The notes below the pieces were generated by a model that saw only the letters and a program-made list of their open reading frames with translations, did no database searches and was not told the origin of the DNA. A program made the position numbers and the translations under genes. 64,000 nucleotides of DNA from JAPUDS01 sp964536265 (lineage in GTDB: Bacteria > Patescibacteriota > Saccharimonadia > Saccharimonadales > Saccharimonadaceae). Positions 57,929 through 64,000 of this stretch are shown piece by piece. Position 1 is the stretch's first letter; each line of letters begins with the position of its first letter. The stretch is taken from assembly GCA_964536265.1 (NCBI GenBank), contig CAZHVV010000006.1, positions 1 through 64,000 of the forward strand. Direction: 5' to 3'.

Positions 57929-60274
57929 ATGCACAACAAACAATTCGCTATTTACGGCATGCATTGCGCCTCATGTGCAAGTATTATTGAAAAACGGCTA
58001 TTGAACGTACCAGGCGTCGAAATGGCCAACGTCAATTTCGCAACCGAAAAAGCGCTTGTTCATGCTGACGCATCGGTAACCACGAACATGGTGATGAGCG
58101 CAGTCAGAAAAGCCGGTTACAAAGCGGAAGCCCTCGATACCGAGATGTCTGGACATAACCATGCTGCAATGCAAGAAGGTGAAATTACTGAGTATCGTAA
58201 CAAATTTCTCATTAGTGCAGCGTTAAGCCTCCCGATGCTGTATTTCATGTTGCTGGATTTCTTCCCGTTCCTGCCGGGTAGTGCAGTGTTACCGCCATAC
58301 TTCGGCATCATCTCGCTCCTACTCGTGCTACCTATACAGTTCTATATCGGTGCTGGCTTCTACAAGGGTATGTGGGCGGGCCTCAAGATGAAAACATTCA
58401 ATATGGATAGTCTTGTTGCAATCGGCACGTCAACCGCGTTCTTGTATGGCTTTGTGTATTACTGTATTTACGCTATAACCAACTATTCATTAATAGGGCT
58501 AAATGGCGAAAAAATACCGGAACTATACTTTGAAACTGCAGCGTTTTTGATCACATTTGTCATACTCGGTAAGTGGCTTGAGGCCCGTGCAAAAAGTAAA
58601 ACGTCTGACGCTATAAAAAAGCTCATGGGCTTACAAGCCAAGACTGCGCGAGTTATTCGTGACGGTCAGACGCTCGACATCCCCATAGAAGAAGTAGTGG
58701 TCGGCGATGTTATACTTGTCCGCCCAGGGGAAAAGATCCCTGTTGATGGCAAGATTACTAAAGGATCCTCGGCCGTTGACGAGTCAATGATTACCGGTGA
58801 GAGCCTTCCAGTTGAAAAAAACATTGGTGCGACCGTTGTTGGAGCAACCATGAATAAAACCGGTAGCTTTGAATTTACCGCGACGCGAGTTGGGAGTGAA
58901 ACAACACTTTCACAAATCATTCGTCTCATCGAAGATGCTCAGGGTTCAAAAGCTCCAATCCAGGCCTTCGCCGACAGAGTATCTGCCTGGTTTGTGCCTG
59001 CGGTTTTGATAATTGCAGTGCTCACATTCCTCGTCTGGTTCCTACTACTTGGCGCTAGCTTAACGTTCTCACTTATGGCATTTACCGCCGTTGTTGTCAT
59101 AGCTTGTCCATGTGCACTTGGACTCGCAACGCCGACAGCACTTATGGTCGGGACCGGCAAAGCCGCCGAACACGGTATCTTGATTAAAGGTGGAGAACCA
59201 CTAGAAATTGCCTGCAAAGTAAATGCAATCGTCTTTGATAAAACTGGCACACTCACAAATGGCAAGCCTGTGGTGACAGATATCATCGCAATTGATGAGC
59301 ATAATAAAGATGATGTTCTGAGTGTCGCCGCAAGCATCGAGCGAGTCAGTGAGCACCCATTAGCCGAGGCTATCTACGGCTATGCAAAGGAGGAGGGCGT
59401 TCGCTTCGAAGAAGCGAGCAAGTTTACTGCCATACCTGGCCACGGTGTTAAAGCTGATGTTAAAGGCGTGACATACTACTTTGGTAACCGTCGGCTTATT
59501 GTCGATCAGCTTGGACTGTTGCTAAAAACCCATGAAGCCAAACTCGTAGGCTTTGAGAACGCTGGCAAAACCACAATGTTACTTGCAACGAGTAAAGAGG
59601 TCATCGGCATTATCACCGTTGCCGATACTGTGAAAACAACTTCAAAAGAAGCCGTCGCAGCATTACACGCACGTGGTATCGAAACCTGGATGATTACTGG
59701 TGACAACGAGCGGACTGCTCGAGCGATTGCAGCTGAGGTTGGTATAACGAATGTTATCGCTGAAGTACTACCCGAAGACAAAGCGGCGAATGTTATACGT
59801 ATTCAGAAAAGCGGGAAAGTTGTTGCTATGGTCGGCGACGGTATCAATGATGCCCCGGCACTCGCGCAAGCTGACTTAGGCATAGCTATGGGTAACGGTA
59901 CCGATATTGCCATGGAAACAGGGGGTATTGTCATCATAAAAAACGATCTTCGAGATGTCGTTGAGGCAATTCGTATTTCGAAAGCAACCGTCAGTAAGAT
60001 ACATCAAAATTTGTTCTTCGCACTCTTCTATAATGTCGCTGGCATCCCGATTGCAGCCCGGGTCTTCGCATTCACAGGGCTCGTTTTGCGGCCTGAGCTT
60101 GCTGGTCTTGCTATGGCGCTCAGTTCTATCTCGGTTGTAACTAATTCTTTGACCCTGCGGGCGTATAGACCAGAGAAGCGTAACTGGATTTCCATTGTTA
60201 CGCCAATAGTAATTGCAATACTCTTCACAGGGTTATTTATTGGATTTGCACAGCTTAGCACACAGATGGGTTAA
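57929..60274 (+). CDS. copA: Copper-exporting P-type ATPase
   Basis: 781 aa. One N-terminal HMA domain (YGMHCASCASIIEKRL), eight membrane segments, metal-binding Cys-Pro-Cys in VVIACPCALGLATPTA, phosphorylation site FDKTGTLTNG, SEHPLAEAIYG (His-Pro of P1B ATPases), and GDGINDAPALAQADLGIAMG. A His-rich linker (SGHNHAAM) follows the HMA domain. SD AAGGAGA is 7 nt before the ATG. Ten nt after the HMA-fusion gene, so probably one operon; terminator at 60307-60347. Confidence 0.95.
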   Translation: MHNKQFAIYGMHCASCASIIEKRLLNVPGVEMANVNFATEKALVHADASVTTNMVMSAVRKAGYKAEALDTEMSGHNHAAMQEGEITEYRNKFLISAALSLPMLYFMLLDFFPFLPGSAVLPPYFGIISLLLVLPIQFYIGAGFYKGMWAGLKMKTFNMDSLVAIGTSTAFLYGFVYYCIYAITNYSLIGLNGEKIPELYFETAAFLITFVILGKWLEARAKSKTSDAIKKLMGLQAKTARVIRDGQTLDIPIEEVVVGDVILVRPGEKIPVDGKITKGSSAVDESMITGESLPVEKNIGATVVGATMNKTGSFEFTATRVGSETTLSQIIRLIEDAQGSKAPIQAFADRVSAWFVPAVLIIAVLTFLVWFLLLGASLTFSLMAFTAVVVIACPCALGLATPTALMVGTGKAAEHGILIKGGEPLEIACKVNAIVFDKTGTLTNGKPVVTDIIAIDEHNKDDVLSVAASIERVSEHPLAEAIYGYAKEEGVRFEEASKFTAIPGHGVKADVKGVTYYFGNRRLIVDQLGLLLKTHEAKLVGFENAGKTTMLLATSKEVIGIITVADTVKTTSKEAVAALHARGIETWMITGDNERTARAIAAEVGITNVIAEVLPEDKAANVIRIQKSGKVVAMVGDGINDAPALAQADLGIAMGNGTDIAMETGGIVIIKNDLRDVVEAIRISKATVSKIHQNLFFALFYNVAGIPIAARVFAFTGLVLRPELAGLAMALSSISVVTNSLTLRAYRPEKRNWISIVTPIVIAILFTGLFIGFAQLSTQMG

Positions 60275-60300
60275 TTGGCTAAGACGCACGAGAATTCAGT

Positions 60301-60420
60301 CATATCAAGAAAATACGACGAGTCTTTATGAATCGTCGTATTTTCTTGGCAGGGGAGACAGTTCGACAATATAACTTTGACAATAAGTTAGAATTTAATA
60401 TACCTGAGATAAAACAGGTT
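60301..60420. repeat. Island repeat, copy d
   Basis: Includes the terminator hairpin, then TTGGCAGGGGAGACAGTTCG and AATATAACTTTGACAATAAG. TATTTTC-x-TGGCAGGGG here matches the sequence at the tRNA-Trp 3' end (62745-62760). Confidence 0.65.
60307..60347 (+). terminator. Terminator of the copper operon
   Basis: AAGAAAATACGACGA / TCGTCGTATTTTCTT, a 15-bp perfect stem with an 11-nt loop. The same left arm (CATATCAAGAAAATACGA) recurs in island repeat e. Confidence 0.93.
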
Positions 60421-60463
60421 TTCACTACTAACAATAGGGTTGTTGCTTATTTGGAACGAAGGG

Positions 60464-61369
60464 CTACACGGGTGTGAACGCCAGCGTGCCGTCTGCGTAC
60501 TTCCATGTCGCGTCTGCTGCGGCTCCTGACGCCCAGACAGGGCGATCGTTGGTGGTGTCGAAGGCAGGGCGTCCCTCGTACTTACCAATGGTGTTCGCAG
60601 CTGACCCGACCAGGGCGAAGTTAGCGGCAGTATCGGTGAGGGTGCCATTGAGAGCGTCGGCGGTATCAACGTAGGTTTTATTGGTAGCATCGCCAGGATC
60701 AACTGGGTCAGCCAGCTCCAGGATACGGTACGCCAGGTTCATCGAGATGTCGGAACTCGCACCAAAGAAATCCGTGAAGGAATGAAGCAACACGGCAGAG
60801 TCTAAGTCACTGATTGTGCTCGCCAACTGCGTACCGGTGTGATAGGCCCGGTTCTTGGCGATGGTGTCGCGTGAGGCGATCTCGGTGCCAGACCACGTCT
60901 GCGTGGAGTTCAGGGCGCTGTTGTTGATTACCGCCTTGGTGTCCAGTGCGGCCTGGGTCGCAGTGGAAATTGGCTTGGCCGCATCAGAGGTATTGTCGAC
61001 GCTGCCGAGACCGACATGGGCCTTGGTGATTCCAGAAACAGTGCCGGTGAAGGTGGGAGAGGCCAGAGGAGCTTTCAAATCAAGTGCGGCTTGCTGGGCA
61101 GTAGAAACAGGCTTAGCTGTGTCGGCTGTATTGTCCACACTATCCAGGCCAATCGTTACTTTCGTGATAGTGCCAGGAGTAATAGTGGCAGCAGTGACTG
61201 CATTGTCCTGGAGCTGTGCACTTCCCACCGAGTTATCCTGAAGCTGGCTCGCTCCGACTACGTTCGGTTTCAGTGCACCATCCGCCGTGTGGGATTGAGC
61301 CAGGAATTCGTTGAGGATATTTCCCCACTGACCAGCGTCTGATCCGGGCGTTGGTAGCCTAGTAGCCAT
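60464..61369 (-). CDS. Phage tail-fibre-like surface protein (301 aa)
   Basis: N-terminal RLPTPGSDAGQWGNILNEFL, as in the 46853 protein. Then two clear phage-fibre repeats (VTIGLDSVDNTADTAKPVST and VGLGSVDNTSDAAKPISTAT, each followed by QAALD), as in many tail fibres. Ends KYADGTLAFTPV. Markedly more G/C-rich than its neighbours. Promoter TTGTAA-18-TATACT near 61417-61446. Likely acquired from a phage or another surface locus. Confidence 0.8.
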   Translation of the reverse strand: MATRLPTPGSDAGQWGNILNEFLAQSHTADGALKPNVVGASQLQDNSVGSAQLQDNAVTAATITPGTITKVTIGLDSVDNTADTAKPVSTAQQAALDLKAPLASPTFTGTVSGITKAHVGLGSVDNTSDAAKPISTATQAALDTKAVINNSALNSTQTWSGTEIASRDTIAKNRAYHTGTQLASTISDLDSAVLLHSFTDFFGASSDISMNLAYRILELADPVDPGDATNKTYVDTADALNGTLTDTAANFALVGSAANTIGKYEGRPAFDTTNDRPVWASGAAADATWKYADGTLAFTPV

Positions 61370-61502
61370 TTATACTGAAACTCCTTCGTTAGTGGTTACG
61401 GTTCTATGAGAGTAGTATAGCGAAATGAGAGAGGTGATTACAAGTGCGGTTGAAGGACTGGACCCCCTATGCCCTAACTGCTAAAAGCCCATCTGTTCGC
61501 GT

Positions 61503-61680
61503 TGCTCACCTTCGGCGAGACAAGCTCTGAAAACGTGAACGTCCACCAGACATTCACGCCTATCGGTTCAAGTCCCAACCAGCACATATCAAGAAAATAC
61601 GACCAACCTGAAGGCTCGTCGTACTTTCATGGCAGGGCATCGTGTTCACTAATCAAACTTTTGACGAGGAGAACTTCAAT
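61503..61680. repeat. Island repeat, copy e
   Basis: The longest copy together with a: GAGACAAGC, CTATCGGTTCAAGTCCCAAC, AAGAAAATACGACCAACC hairpin, TGGCAGGGCATCGTGTTCAC and AATCAAACTTTTGACGAGG. It sits upstream of the plus-strand beta-helix gene at 61769, whereas the other copies lie at gene 3' ends. Confidence 0.75.
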
Positions 61681-61768
61681 GCTCGGGGGTTTAACCTCCC
61701 CTATATACAACTCCGAGAATGGTGGGGATGCATTAATGCTGGAATTATAATGGTATAATACAAACATA

Positions 61769-62704
61769 ATGAGTATTGCTTCACGACGTCTACAACGAGG
61801 AGCACAAGCTACATCTGTGCCGATGACACCGGACGACTACCCAGAATTCGGTTGGTTGCTGAATGCGAGCAATACTGGTATTGCTCGGCACGGGCTGACA
61901 ATTAGTGACATGACACCCTATACAGGTCCCTCACAGCTGCCATCCGGCATATATGACAAGATGTTGTTTACGTTCATGGTCGACACCACTAACCCAAATG
62001 TAACGGTTACGCGGAGTGTTTTTCGTCCAGCCAGTGAGTGGATTGGCGGGCGAATCATTAGCCAGTCCTCTGGACAAGTCAACAACGATGGTCCATCAAC
62101 AAAGAGCAGAATCATCGACTGTGACATTACTGGCGAAGCACTGAGTAGCACGGGTCAGGCATGGCTCACTGGCGTCATGGGTTGCGGTGACGTGATCGGC
62201 TGCAATATTCACAACCTTGGCAGCGGAGTAGCCACCATCTGGACCTATGGCAGCACCTTTGACGTATTGATTCAGTCTAACTACATCCATGATCTCATCA
62301 GTACTGGCAACCCTGCGACGACTGGCAACCACTGTGATGCGTATACGGTCCGTGAATTTCCTCAACAGACTGTGCCACGCAAACTTGAAGTTCTCCGTAA
62401 CAGAATTGAGTGCATCACTGCTAATGCTTCTGGTGCAGTGTTTATTCAGCCAATTTACGGTAATATCGATAATATGACGGTTGAAGGTAATTTGCTTGCA
62501 TCGAATAACTGGGTGATGTCTATAGAAGTGAGCCATTCGAGCCATACAGCTACGGCACCCGCCAACATTAACAACAGGTGGAGCGCGCTTGGTTTACCGA
62601 CATACGGAGCTATCACCTCTGCTGGACCATGGGGTAATCCCGAACTCAACAACTACTACTATAACGCCAGTAATCCGCCAACGTATGCTGGTGCGCAGCT
62701 ATAG
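61769..62704 (+). CDS. Right-handed beta-helix surface protein 4 (311 aa)
   Basis: N-terminal MSIASRRLQRGAQ, a variant of the MSISARR motif. Beta-helix-like repeats: PNVTVTRSVFRPASEW, SRIIDCDITGEAL, DVIGCNIHNLGSG, VLIQSNYIHDL, LEVLRNRIECIT. No signal peptide. TATAAT (61754-61759) ends 9 nt before the ATG (leaderless). Confidence 0.78.
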   Translation: MSIASRRLQRGAQATSVPMTPDDYPEFGWLLNASNTGIARHGLTISDMTPYTGPSQLPSGIYDKMLFTFMVDTTNPNVTVTRSVFRPASEWIGGRIISQSSGQVNNDGPSTKSRIIDCDITGEALSSTGQAWLTGVMGCGDVIGCNIHNLGSGVATIWTYGSTFDVLIQSNYIHDLISTGNPATTGNHCDAYTVREFPQQTVPRKLEVLRNRIECITANASGAVFIQPIYGNIDNMTVEGNLLASNNWVMSIEVSHSSHTATAPANINNRWSALGLPTYGAITSAGPWGNPELNNYYYNASNPPTYAGAQL

Positions 62705-62751
62705 GGCGAACAGCTCCTGAGAAATAAAAGGATAGGTGGATCATATTTTCG

Positions 62752-62827
62752 TGGCAGGGGTAGCAGGACTTGAACCTACGACACCTGGTTTTGGAGACCA
62801 GTGCTCTACCAACTGAGCTATACCCCT
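62752..62827 (-). tRNA. tRNA-Trp (anticodon CCA)
   Basis: Minus-strand cloverleaf: acceptor AGGGGTA/TACCCCT, D-arm AGCTCAGTTGGTAGAGC, anticodon loop CTCCAAA, T-arm GTAGGTTCAAGTCCTAC, encoded CCA. Its 3' end (TGGCAGGGG on the plus strand) recurs in island repeats. Confidence 0.95.
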
Positions 62828-62908
62828 ATATCTAGTAGTGTGCCACAAATAGTATACATGCTAAAACCCAGTCTCGACAATTATCAAATTGTGTATAATA
62901 GTAAGCAT

Positions 62909-63529
62909 ATGAACAGTCTCAGTCCTTCGCGACCGTTGATACTTGTGACAATCGGTCCACCCGGTGTCGGCAAGAGTTTCTTTGCGCGCCAGTTTGCAGA
63001 TACATTCGGTGCACCTCTGGTCAGTTTCGACGAGATTCGTTTTGAGCTATTCAACGAAATCACACACAGTAATGACGAAGACCTTATTGTCGCACGTGTT
63101 GCTGGACTGCAACTCCGTGAGCTCCTACGCACAAAGAAGACAATCATCATCGATGGTGGTCATAACCCGAAAGTAAGCCGTGCAGAGCTTGAGAAAGTTG
63201 CAAAACGTGCCGGATATGAAGTACTCAGTATTTGGGTACAAGCAAACGAGCAAACCGCACGAGCTCGTGCACTCCGCCGCAAGCAAGACAAGGAAGAAGA
63301 CCGTTACAACCGTTCGCTCAGCGAAGAAGAATTCGTCTCACACGCCAAGAGATTTACTGCGCCAAGCAAATATGAAACCTACGTCGTTATAAGTGGTCAT
63401 CATACATATCCAACTCAAGCCCGAACTGTGCTGAAACGGCTTGCATCGCAACACGAAGTCAAAAAACCTGACGTTCCACGACGGCCAGAAGGCAGCGCCA
63501 ATGCGGTTCGCCGCCCTATGGTCAACTAA
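62909..63529 (+). CDS. P-loop kinase, zeta-toxin/AAA_33-like
   Basis: 206 aa. Walker A GPPGVGKSF near residue 17, VSFDEIRFEL, a Walker B-like stretch TIIIDGGHNPKVSR, and an Arg-rich lid (ARALRRKQDKEEDRYNR). Similar to zeta-type or YjhR-like small-molecule kinases; no antitoxin is visible beside it. TATAAT (62894-62899) ends 9 nt before the ATG (leaderless). Overlaps the next gene by 29 nt. Confidence 0.8.
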   Translation: MNSLSPSRPLILVTIGPPGVGKSFFARQFADTFGAPLVSFDEIRFELFNEITHSNDEDLIVARVAGLQLRELLRTKKTIIIDGGHNPKVSRAELEKVAKRAGYEVLSIWVQANEQTARARALRRKQDKEEDRYNRSLSEEEFVSHAKRFTAPSKYETYVVISGHHTYPTQARTVLKRLASQHEVKKPDVPRRPEGSANAVRRPMVN

Positions 63530-64000
63530 CCCAACACCTGTCTCGCTCGTTGATGATGAGTTTGGCGTCGTTCGATTGCGTCGTAATGCTCGCGCCAAGT
63601 ATATCCGCCTTCGTATGGAGCCAAGCGGTGAGTTGGTCGTAACATTGCCGACATTTGCTCAAGAACGCCATGCACGAGACCTATTAGAATCATCTCGCCC
63701 AGCCATCCGGAAATGGCAACTAACCCGACGACAAACAACCAAAACGTATCGTCACGGCGATAGTGTTGGCCATTCGCATAGCGTTCAGTTTGTCCCCACA
63801 AGTGGCAGTCATGTCAGTATTAAGAGAACAGGCCTAATAATTGTCGCTGAGCTACCATCAAATACAGCCGAAGACACCCCAACCGTTCAGCGCGCTCTTC
63901 AGCCGCACATCGCAAAGGCACTACAAAAAGAGGCGCGCGCGTACTTGCCGAGGCGTTTACGGTATTTAGCCGACACATATGGGTTTCGGTATACCCAAGT
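63501..64000 (+). CDS. YgjP-like metallopeptidase (partial, N-terminal part)
   Basis: The frame is open from ATG at 63501 to the window end (166 codons). VRLRRNARAKYIRLRMEPSG and ELVVTLP are typical of the N-terminal beta domain of YgjP/DUF45 zinc peptidases; the HExxH motif would lie beyond the window. The region EARAYLPRRLRYLADTYGF is the start of the catalytic helix part. Overlaps the kinase gene. Confidence 0.8.
   Translation, partial: MRFAALWSTNPTPVSLVDDEFGVVRLRRNARAKYIRLRMEPSGELVVTLPTFAQERHARDLLESSRPAIRKWQLTRRQTTKTYRHGDSVGHSHSVQFVPTSGSHVSIKRTGLIIVAELPSNTAEDTPTVQRALQPHIAKALQKEARAYLPRRLRYLADTYGFRYTQ

Noticed and set aside
50325..61680. CRISPR array
   Set aside because: The repeats are long, few, unevenly spaced and separated by genes; there are no cas genes.
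61502..61750. 82-aa ORF over island repeat e as a functional gene
   Set aside because: No SD or -10 at a sensible distance; it lies entirely in repeat and hairpin sequence. The related frame in copy a is broken by stops.

Overview
The window looks like a chromosomal segment of a Candidatus Saccharibacteria (TM7, Patescibacteria/CPR) genome. The S10-spc-alpha ribosomal cluster has no rpmD (L30), which is typical of CPR. L36, L33, S14 and tRNA-guanine transglycosylase all lack the usual zinc cysteines. TGA is an ordinary stop codon, which argues against Gracilibacteria and Absconditabacteria. More than twenty genes have a -10 box only 6-9 nt before the ATG, which suggests leaderless mRNAs.

Layout. 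1-225: end of tuf. 285-7160: rpsJ and several small genes, broken up by compact minus-strand 'orphan cassettes' (strong promoter, Shine-Dalgarno, one small GC-rich ORF, hairpin terminator). 7195-23046: ribosomal/secY/rpoA block rplC to rpsI, interrupted at 17.6-18.8 kb by a non-coding, probably structured stretch and a microprotein-like unit where adk and map often sit. 23.0-29.7 kb: housekeeping genes (HAD phosphatase, RsmB-like methyltransferase, trpS, RluA-type synthase, DNA pol III delta' subunit, TPR protein) with two more cassettes. 29.7-37.9 kb: tRNA-Thr, tRNA-Tyr with a duplicated 3' end, GH13 enzyme, MMPL transporter, tgt, LiaF-like protein, tRNA-Thr with a partial 5' duplication, PPOX protein. 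37.9-46.6 kb: ABC exporter, Nudix/NADAR pair, PspC, L33, and an alpha-glucan operon (GT4, GH57, GH15, unknown). 46.8-62.8 kb: accessory island of phage-tail-like and right-handed beta-helix proteins, a CcdA/thioredoxin pair and a copper-handling locus, punctuated by a repeat family and ending at tRNA-Trp. 62.9-64.0 kb: P-loop kinase and the start of a YgjP-like metallopeptidase.

How it fits together. The core is translation and secretion machinery in long, tightly packed SD-driven operons. Around it lie short leaderless genes and an envelope/surface island. The most distinctive features are (i) the orphan cassettes, which share promoter (TTGAC, 17 bp, TGC-TATAAT), SD context (CCGAAAGGAG) and terminator sequence, (ii) widespread leaderless genes, (iii) beta-helix paralogs sharing an MSISARR-type N-terminus, linked to a repeat family that may derive from the tRNA-Trp 3' end, and (iv) the structured stretch inside the ribosomal cluster. 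Function calls come from reading motifs by eye; no searches were run.
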